From positions 42,448 through 106,447 of the forward strand of contig NZ_JBHFQG010000011.1 in assembly GCF_041949975.1 (NCBI RefSeq): a stretch of 64,000 bases of DNA. Direction: 5' to 3'. The position numbers and the translations under genes were made by a program. How positions within the stretch are numbered: the first letter of the stretch is position 1; each line of letters begins with the position of its first letter. The notes beneath the pieces were generated by a model. It was given only the letters and a program-made list of their open reading frames with translations. It was not told where the DNA came from and made no database searches. Shown here piece by piece: positions 8,376-17,151 of the stretch. The stretch comes from Alteribacillus sp041949975 (lineage in GTDB: Bacteria > Bacillota > Bacilli > Bacillales > Marinococcaceae).

Positions 8376-9456
8376 AATAGCTGTTGCTGCTATAACGAAG
8401 CATGGCACTGAACTAGCTCGCCGGATTCAAAAAGGTTCACCTCAAGTGGATGTGTACTACATGAGTAAGTTTGAAAAGGGTGATGAAGAAGAGAAGGGGA
8501 TTACTCTTTTTGAAGGTTCCGTCCGCAAACAGCTGCTAGCTTGGTTCGAAAAGTATGACGGGATTGTGATGATTATATCTCTTGGGGCTGTTGTCCGGAT
8601 GATCAGCCCGCTTTTAAAAGATAAAAAAATCGACCCCGCTGTAGTTGTTATTGATGATAAAGGAGATTTTGTGATTAGTGTTCTTTCCGGTCACTTGGGG
8701 GGAGCTAATAGTTTAACCAGGCAATTAGCTTCTCAGCTTCATGCCGAGCCAGTCATTACAACAGCCTCAGATGTGCAGGGGACGATACCAGTTGATATAT
8801 TCGGCCAGACGTTTGGATGGACGATTGAGGATTTTACCCATGTTACTCCGGCAAGTGCAGCTGTTGTAAATGAAGAACCTCTTTTGATTGTACAGGAAGC
8901 AGGTGAAAAAAATTGGTGGCCATCCTCTAAACCGCTTCCTTCTCAAATGAAGGTTATACCTTCTATCAATGAAGCTGAGAATGAAACAGGAAACGCAGCT
9001 CTTGTTATCACTCATAGAGAGCTTTCTGAAAAGGACAAAGCAAAACTGCCAGACACACATGTTATTTACCGCCCGAAAGTGATACATATAGGGATCGGCT
9101 GTAACCGTGGAACAGAGGCCGCTGAGATAGAAGAAGTTATTACAAGGACTCTTCGAAAACTGCAGCTAAGTAAATCGTCTATTAAAAAAGTGATTACGAT
9201 TGATTTAAAAAAAGATGAAGAAGGACTTTTAGACGTATGTGAAAAAAATAACTGGTTTTTTGATTATTATTCTCCAGAAATATTAAATACAGCGCCTATG
9301 CAGAATCCTTCTGATGTCGTATATAAGTATACAGGAGCCTATGGCGTTAGTGAGCCTGCAGCAGTGCTCTCATCTGGTAATGAAACCCTGCTGCTAGAAA
9401 AAGAAAAGTCTGGAAATGTAACGATTTCAGTAGCTGTTCAGGAACAATTTGACTAG
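8368..9456 (+). CDS. cbiG: Cobalt-precorrin-5A hydrolase CbiG
   Basis: Opens the delta-lactone of cobalt-precorrin-5A and releases acetaldehyde, a step specific to the early-cobalt route. Length 362 aa. The N-terminal half contains IVMIISLGAVVRMISPLL and VISVLSGHLGGANSLTRQLA, both highly characteristic. The C-terminal CbiG domain starts at about residue 232 with HIGIGCNRGTEAAEIEE and ends with the usual GAYGVSEPAAVLSSG segment. AAAGGGTG sits upstream of ATG 8368 within the cbiF end. Confidence 0.95.
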   Translation: MNKIAVAAITKHGTELARRIQKGSPQVDVYYMSKFEKGDEEEKGITLFEGSVRKQLLAWFEKYDGIVMIISLGAVVRMISPLLKDKKIDPAVVVIDDKGDFVISVLSGHLGGANSLTRQLASQLHAEPVITTASDVQGTIPVDIFGQTFGWTIEDFTHVTPASAAVVNEEPLLIVQEAGEKNWWPSSKPLPSQMKVIPSINEAENETGNAALVITHRELSEKDKAKLPDTHVIYRPKVIHIGIGCNRGTEAAEIEEVITRTLRKLQLSKSSIKKVITIDLKKDEEGLLDVCEKNNWFFDYYSPEILNTAPMQNPSDVVYKYTGAYGVSEPAAVLSSGNETLLLEKEKSGNVTISVAVQEQFD

Positions 9457-9473
9457 AAGGGAGACAAACCAAC

Positions 9474-10853
9474 GTGAAACCAAGAATTGTGATTGCCGGC
9501 ACAGGAAGCGGTGCGGGGAAGACAACCATTTCTATTGGGTTAATGGCAGCGTTAAAAAAGCTGGGACTATGTGTTCAAGGGTTTAAGTGCGGACCGGATT
9601 ACATTGATCCAAGCTATCATACTGCTGTTACAAATAGACCTTCACGAAACCTAGACAGCTGGATGCTAGAAAAAGAAATGATGAAGAGTGTTTTTCAACA
9701 GGGCAGCAAGGACGCAGACATTTCGGTGATTGAAGGAGTCATGGGAATGTATGACGGTAAAAGTCCGGAATCTGATATGGGAAGCACCGCCGAAATTAGT
9801 AAATTGCTGCAAGCTCCCGTTATTTTAGTTGTCAACATTGGAGCTATGGCCCGCAGCGCTGCGGCTATTGTAAAGGGATTTCAGCTGTTATCACCGGAAG
9901 TAAATATTGGCGGTGTTATTGTCAATCAAGCAGGAAGTGAGGGGCACGCCAGGCTTTGTCAAAAAGCAATTGAAAAAGAATGCGGTATTCCAGTGGTAGG
10001 CTATTTAAAAAAGGGAGATGTGCCCGCAATTCCAGAGCGTCACCTTGGACTGATCCCTGCAATTGAGCGCGGAGAACTGGATCACTTTTTTGAACAACTT
10101 GGAAAAATAGTGGAAACACAGGTTGATTTAAACAAAATACAGGAAATTGCAGGCTTGGCACCAGAGTTATCGACTTGTCCAATCCAGCAAGAAAAAGCGG
10201 ATAAAAAAGCAAACATTGCAGTTGCGTATGATGCAGCGTTTAACTTTTATTACCCAGAAAACCTGGAGCTGTTGGAAGCTAACGGGGCGGATCTATTATA
10301 CTTCAGCCCATTAGCCGGAGAACCATTGCCTGAAAACAGTCATGCACTCTATATTGGCGGTGGTTTTCCTGAAGAGTTTGCCAAACAGCTGGCTTCCCGC
10401 GAAGGTGTCAAAGAATCGATTCGAAATGCTGGTAACGAGGGCCTGCCAATCTATGCGGAGTGCGGGGGATACATGTATTTGTCAGAAGAACTTATTACAA
10501 CAGATGGAAACAAACATCCCATGCTGGGCATGATTCCCGCGATTGTTGAAATGAAAAATAAGCTAGCATCGTTAGGGTACAGGGAGGTTACTGCTTTAAA
10601 AAACACGACCATTTTAAAAGCTGGAGATACAGCTAAAGGACATGAATTTCATTATTCGGTATCAACCCCCCAGGGTAAGTGGGAGGATGCTTACCGCATT
10701 AAAGCACTGAGAAAATCCGCCCAGGAAGGTTTCATTCAAAACAACATTACAGCAGGATATACGCACATTCACTTTGGGTCTAATCCTTCCATTACTAAAC
10801 GTTTTGTCGAGTGTGCAGCAGAATGGAAAGAGGCTCAGGAGGAAGTGAAATGA
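9474..10853 (+). CDS. cbiA: Cobyrinate a,c-diamide synthase CbiA
   Basis: ATP- and glutamine-dependent amidation of the a and c carboxylates. The N-terminal dethiobiotin-synthetase-like domain holds the P-loop GTGSGAGKTTISIG (residues 8-21), followed by KCGPDYIDPSYH and VIEGVMGMYDG. The C-terminal class-I glutamine amidotransferase domain carries YIGGGFPEEFA and YAECGGYMYL, with the catalytic Cys at residue 330 and the final YTHIHFGSNP His. Length 459 aa is standard. The start is GTG with RBS AAGGGAG about 10 bases upstream; there is an 17-bp gap after cbiG. Confidence 0.95.
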   Translation: MKPRIVIAGTGSGAGKTTISIGLMAALKKLGLCVQGFKCGPDYIDPSYHTAVTNRPSRNLDSWMLEKEMMKSVFQQGSKDADISVIEGVMGMYDGKSPESDMGSTAEISKLLQAPVILVVNIGAMARSAAAIVKGFQLLSPEVNIGGVIVNQAGSEGHARLCQKAIEKECGIPVVGYLKKGDVPAIPERHLGLIPAIERGELDHFFEQLGKIVETQVDLNKIQEIAGLAPELSTCPIQQEKADKKANIAVAYDAAFNFYYPENLELLEANGADLLYFSPLAGEPLPENSHALYIGGGFPEEFAKQLASREGVKESIRNAGNEGLPIYAECGGYMYLSEELITTDGNKHPMLGMIPAIVEMKNKLASLGYREVTALKNTTILKAGDTAKGHEFHYSVSTPQGKWEDAYRIKALRKSAQEGFIQNNITAGYTHIHFGSNPSITKRFVECAAEWKEAQEEVK

Positions 10854-11641
10854 GCAGAGGATACGTTTATTTAACAGGAGCTGGACCTGGCGATCCTAAG
10901 CTGCTTACCATAAAAGCAGTAGAAACCCTTCGTGCAGCTGATGTTGTGGTGTATGACAGACTAGTAAACCAGGAAACTTTGAAAGAGGTTAAACCAGAAG
11001 CGGAGCTGATTTATTGCGGCAAACTGCCAAAAAACCATACACTGCGCCAAGAGCAAATCAATACTGTACTAAGTGAAAAAGCTTTAGAAGGAAAAGTAGT
11101 CACCCGTTTAAAAGGAGGAGATCCTTTTGTATATGGGCGTGGAGGAGAAGAGGCAGTTTATTTGGCATCTTTAAATATTCCTTTTGAAGTCATTCCCGGC
11201 ATCAGTTCGGGTATAGCAGTACCAGCTTATGCCGGTATTCCAGTGACTCATCGTGCTTTTGGCGGCACATTAGCCATGGTGACCGGCCATTTACCTAACG
11301 AAAGAGAAACAGAGCAATGGAGTGCTCTTGCATTAGGAATAGACACGCTCGTATTTTACATGGGCATGAATCAGCTTGAAACGATTTCTTTCCGGTTAAT
11401 AGAGGGAGGAAAATCAGCCGATACTCCTGCTGCAGCAGTGGAATGGGGAACAACAAGCAGACAGCGCACGGTGACAGCTTCTCTAAAGTCTCTTCCCTTC
11501 GAAGTAAACAAAGCAAAACTCAGCAACCCAGCTATTATTATTGTGGGAGAAGTGGTACGTCTTCGCGATAATATAAACTGGTTTACAGGAGAAGCAGGGA
11601 GCGTTTCTGCTCTGTCTGCTTTTGTGAACGATGAAGTATAA
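10850..11641 (+). CDS. cobA: Uroporphyrinogen-III C-methyltransferase (SUMT)
   Basis: Methylates uroporphyrinogen III at C2 and C7 to precorrin-2, the branch point to B12 and siroheme. It is a monofunctional SUMT of 263 aa (CysG-A type). Motifs are YLTGAGPGDPKLLTIKA, VVYDRLVN, RLKGGDPFVYGRGGEEA, VIPGISSGIAVPAYAGIP and VTHRAFGG. ATG 10850 is favoured over an upstream frame extension to 10811 because CAGGAGG lies 7 bases before it. Its stop overlaps the next gene by 11 bp. It can also supply siroheme for the CysI sulfite reductase at 50.4 kb (inference). Confidence 0.95.
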   Translation: MSRGYVYLTGAGPGDPKLLTIKAVETLRAADVVVYDRLVNQETLKEVKPEAELIYCGKLPKNHTLRQEQINTVLSEKALEGKVVTRLKGGDPFVYGRGGEEAVYLASLNIPFEVIPGISSGIAVPAYAGIPVTHRAFGGTLAMVTGHLPNERETEQWSALALGIDTLVFYMGMNQLETISFRLIEGGKSADTPAAAVEWGTTSRQRTVTASLKSLPFEVNKAKLSNPAIIIVGEVVRLRDNINWFTGEAGSVSALSAFVNDEV

Positions 11642-12671
11642 AAATAAAAATAAATTATCCAAACCTTTTTTATTTGCAGGATTGATAGCGTTATTGCTAC
11701 TTTCTATTATTTCATCATTGATGCTAGGTTCGGCTTCCATTCCGGCAAGAGATGTGCTTGATGTGTTATGGAGGGCAGCACAGGGATATGGTTCAGCTGA
11801 TATGTCAGCGTATGATCATATTATCTGGAGTTTACGTGTTCCTAGAACTATATTAGCTCTAACTGTAGGAGCAGGGCTTGCAATAGTTGGTGTAGCTATT
11901 CAGGCTCTTGTGAAAAATCCGCTCGCCGACCCTTACATATTAGGTGTATCTTCCGGAGCTTCGGTTGGAGCGACGCTCGTTATATTAGCTGGAGCCTTTT
12001 CCTTTTTTGGAACGTACGCTGTTTCTGCTGCTGCCTTTTTAGGAGCTCTTCTTACGGTTATAACCGTTTATGTTTTAGCTCAAAGTCGTTTTCGATTGTC
12101 TGTTTCAAGACTTTTGTTGTCTGGAGTAGCTGTTTCGATGATGCTGAGCGCTTTAACGAGCTTTCTCGTTATGATGAATCCGCGGGAAGAAGGGATTCAA
12201 ACGGCGCTTTACTGGATGCTTGGCAGCTTAGCAGGTGCCAATTTTAATCATGTATGGATGCCAGTAGGAATTGTAGTTTTCGGCTACTTCTGTCTGCATT
12301 ACTCCTTTCGATCGTTAAATGTACTTGTAACAGGTGACGAAACGGCGCAGTCATTAGGATTAACAATAGAAACGTTTAAAACGCTGATCATAATCATTAC
12401 AGCTTTGATTACTGGAGTATTGGTGGCGTTCAGCGGTGCGATTGGTTTCGTTGGTTTGATGATACCTCATATGGCACGCATGATTGTTGGCGCAAATCAT
12501 CGTGTGCTGCTGCCGGTAAGTGCAATGCTCGGTGCAGTATTTATGGTATTCGCAGATATTACCGCCCGTTTAGCCGTGGCACCAGAAGAGCTTCCCGTTG
12601 GTATAGTGACAGCTATTTGCGGGGGACCATTTTTTATATGGCTGCTGCGTAGAAGTAATTATGTAGTCTAG
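11631..12671 (+). CDS. FecCD/BtuC-family ABC transporter permease (probable corrinoid uptake)
   Basis: Polytopic inner-membrane permease, 346 aa, with about nine or ten hydrophobic segments. It has the FecCD signatures LRVPRTILALTVGAGLAIVG, ALVKNPLADPYILGVSSGAS and IGFVGLMIPHMARM. The family carries iron-siderophores, haem or vitamin B12. Location directly after cobA (11-bp overlap) and before a substrate-binding lipoprotein argues for corrinoid or cobinamide salvage. It is an inference; iron-siderophore transport cannot be excluded. No ATPase gene of this system is present anywhere in the window. Confidence 0.88.
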   Translation: MKYKNKNKLSKPFLFAGLIALLLLSIISSLMLGSASIPARDVLDVLWRAAQGYGSADMSAYDHIIWSLRVPRTILALTVGAGLAIVGVAIQALVKNPLADPYILGVSSGASVGATLVILAGAFSFFGTYAVSAAAFLGALLTVITVYVLAQSRFRLSVSRLLLSGVAVSMMLSALTSFLVMMNPREEGIQTALYWMLGSLAGANFNHVWMPVGIVVFGYFCLHYSFRSLNVLVTGDETAQSLGLTIETFKTLIIIITALITGVLVAFSGAIGFVGLMIPHMARMIVGANHRVLLPVSAMLGAVFMVFADITARLAVAPEELPVGIVTAICGGPFFIWLLRRSNYVV

Positions 12672-12682
12672 GAGGGGAATTA

Positions 12683-13618
12683 TTGAGAAAAGCTGGATTT
12701 TTACTTACATTGTTTATCTTGGCATCCTGTCAGGCGGAAGGGGAAAAACCAACAGCAAGCGATAATGAAGAGATAAAAGTATTAAATGGGGAGAAAGAAA
12801 TTATCCTGGAGGAGCCGCCGGATCGTGCCATTTCACTCAATCAGCATGTAACAGAAATAATGCTGGCCTTGGGGTTAGAGGATCGGATGGTTGGTACTGC
12901 TTATTTGGATGACTCCATTCATCCCGATCTAAAAACGGCATATGAAAGTATACCGGTTCTTTCTGACCAATATCCTTCTCAAGAAATTATATTTGCAGAA
13001 GAACCCGACTTTATTTATGGAGGATGGGAAAGCGCATTTCAGGATGAAGCAGCAGGCAGCAGAGAAAGGCTTGAAGAATATGGAATTGACTCCTATCTCC
13101 ATGAGTCATCAAATATGGTAAATCCGCAGCTTCAGGATGTTTTTCAAGATATCAAAAACATAGGTGAAATATTTCAAGAAGAAGAAGCGGCTGAAGAACT
13201 AACAGAAAAAATACATTCGGAGATACAAGATATACAGGATAACATTCCAAAACAGGAAGAAACAAAACGAGTGTTTGTATACGACAGCGGAGATTCCTCC
13301 CCTACCACAGCGGGGCAGAATTTCTTGAACACAATAATTGAAATGGGAAGAGCCGATAATATTTTTGGTGATTTGGAAAAAGGTTGGGGCACAGTGAGCT
13401 GGGAAGAAGTCGCCGAAGCAGATCCTGACGAAATTATAATTATCGATTACGGAGACACAAGCGCTGAAGATAAAATATCATTTCTTAAAAGTCATTCGGT
13501 GATGAAAGAACTAAAAGCTGTGCAAAATGAGCAGTTTACGGTAATTCCGCTGTCTGAAGCATCGGAAGGGATTCGAGCACCCGATGCGTTGGAAAAGATT
13601 GTAGACGGTATTTACTAA
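12683..13618 (+). CDS. BtuF/FepB-like substrate-binding lipoprotein
   Basis: Extracytoplasmic binding protein partner of the permease at 11631. The signal peptide ends in the lipobox LASC (Cys at about residue 16), so it would be anchored to the outer face of the membrane. The mature part shows the class-III binding-protein pattern: DRAISLNQHVTEIMLALGLEDRMVGTAY, a long helix-rich middle (residues 150-200) and LNTIIEMGRADNIFGDLEKGW. Length 311 aa. The start is TTG 12683 with RBS AGGAGGGG. A corrinoid ligand is inferred from context only. Confidence 0.85.
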   Translation: MRKAGFLLTLFILASCQAEGEKPTASDNEEIKVLNGEKEIILEEPPDRAISLNQHVTEIMLALGLEDRMVGTAYLDDSIHPDLKTAYESIPVLSDQYPSQEIIFAEEPDFIYGGWESAFQDEAAGSRERLEEYGIDSYLHESSNMVNPQLQDVFQDIKNIGEIFQEEEAAEELTEKIHSEIQDIQDNIPKQEETKRVFVYDSGDSSPTTAGQNFLNTIIEMGRADNIFGDLEKGWGTVSWEEVAEADPDEIIIIDYGDTSAEDKISFLKSHSVMKELKAVQNEQFTVIPLSEASEGIRAPDALEKIVDGIY

Positions 13619-13668
13619 CTCAAAAAATATTTTGTGTATTGTATAATATAAATAAGGAGAGAGTATTG

Positions 13669-14364
13669 TTGGAGTTCATTTCATTTGCCTTTCTAGCCGT
13701 TTTTATAGGAATGAAACACGGAATGGATGGTGACCATGTTGCAGCTATTGCAGATATGGTTGGAACAGAGAATAAACGAAAGAAACAGGTATCATTAGGG
13801 GTAATGTATGCTTTTGGCCATGGATTAATTGTACTTTTTATCGGTTTAGTAACAATTATTTTTGGAGCAAACCTTCCTTCCAAAGCTCAAATGTTTATAG
13901 AAATGATGGTAAGTTTTACGCTTATTCTTTTAGGTGGCATGATCCTGTATTCCATCTTCCAACAGAAAAAAGACTTTGAATATAAAAGCAGAATAAAAAT
14001 GGTGTCTGAATTTGCATTAAAGTATATTAATAAAAGTAAGGATGCTAATTTGAATGTAACCCCCATTGGTGCTGGTATTGTGGGAGCTTTTGTCATAGGG
14101 ATTATTCATGGAATTGGAGTGGAGAGTCCCACTCAATTAGCCATTATTACGAATGCTGCTGGGATTAATAATTTAACAGCTGCTTTACTGCAGCTTACCC
14201 TTTTTGTATCAGGTCTTCTCATCTCGACTATTCTGATTACTTTTCTGCTTTCGTGGGGTTTTATAAAAGCATCTCTTAAGAAAAAAATATATATTATTCT
14301 TGGTTCTGTAACGGGAATTTATAGCATTAGTTTAGGGATGTGGATGGCTGTAGAGCTGCTGTAA
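13669..14364 (+). CDS. NicO-family nickel/cobalt transporter
   Basis: Membrane protein of about 231 aa with six or so hydrophobic segments. The first carries MKHGMDGDHVAAIADMVGT, which contains the H-x4-D-H signature of NiCoT/NicO metal permeases; VMYAFGHGLIVLFIG and GAFVIGIIHGIGVESPTQ add further His residues in membrane segments. Position between corrinoid transport genes and bluB suggests cobalt supply for CbiX (inference). The start is uncertain: AAGGAGAG at 13654 best serves TTG 13669 (or 13666), while the upstream TTG 13639 lacks an RBS. Confidence 0.82.
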   Translation: MEFISFAFLAVFIGMKHGMDGDHVAAIADMVGTENKRKKQVSLGVMYAFGHGLIVLFIGLVTIIFGANLPSKAQMFIEMMVSFTLILLGGMILYSIFQQKKDFEYKSRIKMVSEFALKYINKSKDANLNVTPIGAGIVGAFVIGIIHGIGVESPTQLAIITNAAGINNLTAALLQLTLFVSGLLISTILITFLLSWGFIKASLKKKIYIILGSVTGIYSISLGMWMAVELL

Positions 14365-14384
14365 GGACCTTAAGGAGTGAAAAA

Positions 14385-15038
14385 ATGACATTTTTAAACG
14401 AGAAAGAAAAACAAACTGTTTACAAAACGATATTGAATAGAAGAGATGTTAGAAGCTTTCTTCCAAAACCTGTCCCATCTGACGCCATTGACAGGATATT
14501 GGAGGCTGCCCACCATGCCCCTTCTGTTGGATTTATGCAGCCTTGGAATTTTATTCTAGTCTCTTCGTATGAAGTCAAAGAGCGATTAGCATGGGCGGCT
14601 GAAAAAGAGAGAAAAGCTTTAGCAATACACTATGAAGGAGAAAAAGAGACAAAGTTTCTCCGTTTAAAAGTTGAAGGATTAAAAGAAGCTCCATTAACGA
14701 TTTGCGTCACGTGTGATCCGACAAAAGGCGGGGCTCATGTGTTAGGCCGCAATTCCATCCCCGAAACGGATATGCTCTCTACAGCATGCGCTATTCAAAA
14801 TATGTGGTTAGCCTCTTTTGCTGAAGGACTGGCCCTGGGCTGGGTTAGTTTTTATAAAAAAGAAGATATACGTAATATATTGAAAATACCGCCGCATATT
14901 GAGCCTGTTGCGCTCCTTTCCATTGGGTATACGGATAAATATCCAGAGAAACCTATTTTAGAATCTGTAAATTGGGAGAAAAGACAATCTTTAAAAGATA
15001 GGATTTCTCATAACGAATGGAAAGATTCATCCAATTAA
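14385..15038 (+). CDS. bluB: 5,6-dimethylbenzimidazole synthase BluB
   Basis: Oxygen-dependent nitroreductase-fold enzyme that breaks FMNH2 down to 5,6-dimethylbenzimidazole, the lower ligand of cobalamin. Visible motifs are ILNRRDVRSFLPKPVP, AAHHAPSVGFMQPWNFI, LGRNSIPETDMLSTACAIQN and the SIGYTDKYPEKP end. Length 217 aa is typical. ATG 14385 follows AAGGAGTG by 6 bases; an upstream frame extension into the NicO gene is a shadow. It is the last gene of the operon before the terminator at 15042. Confidence 0.94.
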   Translation: MTFLNEKEKQTVYKTILNRRDVRSFLPKPVPSDAIDRILEAAHHAPSVGFMQPWNFILVSSYEVKERLAWAAEKERKALAIHYEGEKETKFLRLKVEGLKEAPLTICVTCDPTKGGAHVLGRNSIPETDMLSTACAIQNMWLASFAEGLALGWVSFYKKEDIRNILKIPPHIEPVALLSIGYTDKYPEKPILESVNWEKRQSLKDRISHNEWKDSSN

Positions 15039-15041
15039 AAT

Positions 15042-15080
15042 AAAAACCGTGTGCTGAATATGTCTGCACATGGTTTTTTT
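15042..15080 (+). terminator. Rho-independent terminator of the cobalamin operon
   Basis: A 9-bp stem (ACCGTGTGC with GCACATGGT, one G-T pair) around an 11-nt loop is followed by seven or eight T residues. It sits 3 bp after the bluB stop. Confidence 0.92.
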
Positions 15081-15215
15081 GCAGGAATTGCGATATATGT
15101 TATTGAATGTCATGGTAAAGGTATCGTACATAATACGGCGGCTCTTGAAATCAGAACGTTATATGTATGAAAAGCAAATGGTCTGAAGGATTAAAAAAAT
15201 ATCAGGGAGGTTATT

Positions 15216-16214
15216 ATGAAAGCAGTAGTGCATGAAAGTCAAACGGGTATGAATGGACTTCACTTTCGCAGCGTGGAAGAAAAAGCTCCAGGTGAAAATG
15301 AAGTGAAAGTAAAATTAAAAACCGCTGGATTAAACCATCGTGATTTATTTCTGCTTGATAGGCATAAACCAACAGAACCTCCAGTAATTTTAGGTTCTGA
15401 TGGAGCTGGCACTATTGAAGCGGCTGGAGAAAGGGTAGAGAAAGTAAAAATTGGCGATAATGTTATGATTAATCCGTCCCTAGGGTGGGAAGAAAACAGC
15501 GATGCACCGCCTCAGGGATTTAACGTACTTGGTTATCCAGAGCACGGGACTTTTGCTGAGTATATAATTATCCCTGCAGAGAATGTCGAAGTTAAACCTG
15601 ACTATTTATCATGGGAAGAAGCAGGAGTATTATCTTTGGCAGCTCTGACAGCTTATCGGGCATTATTTACAAGGGGCCGACTACGCCCTGGCATGACTGT
15701 ACTAATTCCAGGGATCGGAAGCGGAGTAGCAACTTTTTTATTGCAATTTGCGAAAGCGGCTGGAGCAACGGTTTATGTAACGTCCCGTTCAAAGGAAAAA
15801 TGTAAAAGAGCAATGGAGATGGGAGCAGAAAAGGCAATTGATAGTAACGAAGACTGGAACAAGGAATTAAATAAAGAAAAAGCAGATCTTGTTATTGAAT
15901 GTGTAGGCGCTGCCACGTTTCAAAAGTCTTTAAAGCAGGTACGGCTGGGAGGGACAATTGTTACCTTTGGGGCTTCTGCAGGTGATATCGTGGAAATTGA
16001 TATTCGAAAATTCTTTTACGGCCAATATAATCTGCTCGGAACTACATTGGGAAGTGCTGAAGAATATAGAGAAATGTTGAGATTTATTGAACGCAACCAG
16101 ATTAAACCAATAATGGATCATGTATATCCTCTTGAACAATACGAAGAAGCCTTTCAAAGAATGGAAAAAGGGGAGCAGCTTGGAAAAATAGGTTTTATTC
16201 TAAATAACCAATAA
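15216..16214 (+). CDS. Zinc-type alcohol dehydrogenase/quinone oxidoreductase-like protein (YogA-like)
   Basis: Medium-chain dehydrogenase/reductase, 332 aa. The N-terminal GroES-like domain has AGLNHRDLFLL and ILGSDGAGTIEAAGERVEKVKIGD. The NAD(P)-binding Rossmann domain has VLIPGIGSGVATFLLQFAKAAGATVYVTSR. The structural Cys4 zinc lobe of classical ADHs is not present, and the catalytic zinc ligands are unclear. It resembles B. subtilis YogA; substrate is unknown. CAGGAGG lies 6-7 bases before ATG 15216. It is monocistronic. Confidence 0.88.
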   Translation: MKAVVHESQTGMNGLHFRSVEEKAPGENEVKVKLKTAGLNHRDLFLLDRHKPTEPPVILGSDGAGTIEAAGERVEKVKIGDNVMINPSLGWEENSDAPPQGFNVLGYPEHGTFAEYIIIPAENVEVKPDYLSWEEAGVLSLAALTAYRALFTRGRLRPGMTVLIPGIGSGVATFLLQFAKAAGATVYVTSRSKEKCKRAMEMGAEKAIDSNEDWNKELNKEKADLVIECVGAATFQKSLKQVRLGGTIVTFGASAGDIVEIDIRKFFYGQYNLLGTTLGSAEEYREMLRFIERNQIKPIMDHVYPLEQYEEAFQRMEKGEQLGKIGFILNNQ

Positions 16215-16291
16215 TATTGCCTTCTTAAGGTTGCAGAAATTGGGTGTTTGCATATGGTGTGGTTGAAAGCATTTTTGCAGGAGGTAAGAAG

Positions 16292-16657
16292 ATGTACAAC
16301 TTTCACCAGCAGCCATTTGACCAACCTGAGATTCACTCATTAAATAATGAACATCGTAATTCACATCATATGCATGAGATGTGCCAGCAGTACCTTTTAT
16401 ACATGGTTCAGCTTCAAACATCAGATGGCCAAATGCACGAAGGTATTATTGAAGATGTAGATAATGAAGGAGTTACTCTTTTAATGCCGGACAGTGATAT
16501 GGAAAATCAGTCTCTTGCTCATCAACGCCAGTTTTGGGGCGGACCTGGTTACGGTCCGTGGTATGGTTATGGTTATCCCCGTCGTTTTCGAAGATTTAGA
16601 CGTTTCAGGTTTCCATTTTTTCACTTAAGATATATTGGCTTCCCATTCTTTTATTAA
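16292..16657 (+). CDS. Uncharacterised protein with aromatic/arginine-rich C-terminus
   Basis: 121 aa, not assigned to a named family. The N-terminal half (residues 20-75) contains MCQQYLLYMVQLQTSDGQMHEGIIEDVDNEGV, which looks like a small beta-barrel (LSm-like) segment. The tail is Gly/Tyr/Arg/Phe-rich, with WYGYGYPRRFRRFRRFRF and a final hydrophobic FPFF. Similar tails occur in Bacillus spore-surface proteins, so a spore-associated role is possible, but this is inference. ATG 16292 follows GCAGGAGG by 7 bases. A terminator follows at 16691. Confidence 0.75.
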   Translation: MYNFHQQPFDQPEIHSLNNEHRNSHHMHEMCQQYLLYMVQLQTSDGQMHEGIIEDVDNEGVTLLMPDSDMENQSLAHQRQFWGGPGYGPWYGYGYPRRFRRFRRFRFPFFHLRYIGFPFFY

Positions 16658-16690
16658 TATATAATCTATAGCACTTGCAGGACTTTTTAG

Positions 16691-16720
16691 AGAGAAGGAT
16701 ATTTATTTCCTTCTCTTGTT
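16691..16720 (+). terminator. Hairpin terminator after the 16292 gene
   Basis: AGAGAAGGA pairs perfectly with TCCTTCTCT around an 8-nt AT loop and is followed by TGTTTCG, a weak T-rich tail. Confidence 0.65.
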
Positions 16721-16936
16721 TCGTTGTGGCGTGAACGAATCAAACCTACAAAGACATTCCCCATGAGGCTTGCCATGCAGCTAAATTTAATTAATAAAAA
16801 TTAAGTCGAAAAAAATTTTCATCAAAAACAATTTTCTACAAAATTTTAAATCATTTTGCTGTATGATAGTCAATGTGCGTTAAAACAACTAAGAATCTAC
16901 CAATCTAATATAAATATTTAAAACAGGATAGAGGAG

Positions 16937-17140
16937 ATGGAAACGATTTTTAGGAAATGGGTTTTACTGAGTAAGATTACGTGGAAGAGAAAAGAAATGC
17001 ATCGGAAAGCAAATCATTTTGGATTGACAGACCAGAGAACCGTAACTTGCAGTCAGGAGCTGGATAGCTTACTGAATGTATATCAAGGCATTCAGCCAAA
17101 GTCCAGGAGGAGCTTGTTGAGTGTAATTAGAGAATTTTAA
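16937..17140 (+). CDS. Spo0E-like aspartyl-phosphate phosphatase
   Basis: Small protein (67 aa or less) of the Spo0E/YnzD/YisI family, which dephosphorylates Spo0A~P and delays sporulation. The diagnostic part is ANHFGLTDQRTVTCSQELDSLLNVY, which contains the SQELD signature after a short helix (only positions 27-50; Asp of SQELD is the catalytic-site residue). ATG 16937 has GAGGAG too close to it, so the ATG at 16997, which begins nearer the conserved helix, may be the true start. It is followed by a terminator. Confidence 0.82.
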   Translation: METIFRKWVLLSKITWKRKEMHRKANHFGLTDQRTVTCSQELDSLLNVYQGIQPKSRRSLLSVIREF

Positions 17141-17151
17141 GGGATACCTAT

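Noticed and set aside
8767..9087. Minus-strand frames of 80-106 codons within the cob operon (also at 4697-5156, 5210-5473 and 7850-8235).
   Set aside because: They are antisense shadows of the confirmed cbi genes, without start signals or protein-like composition.
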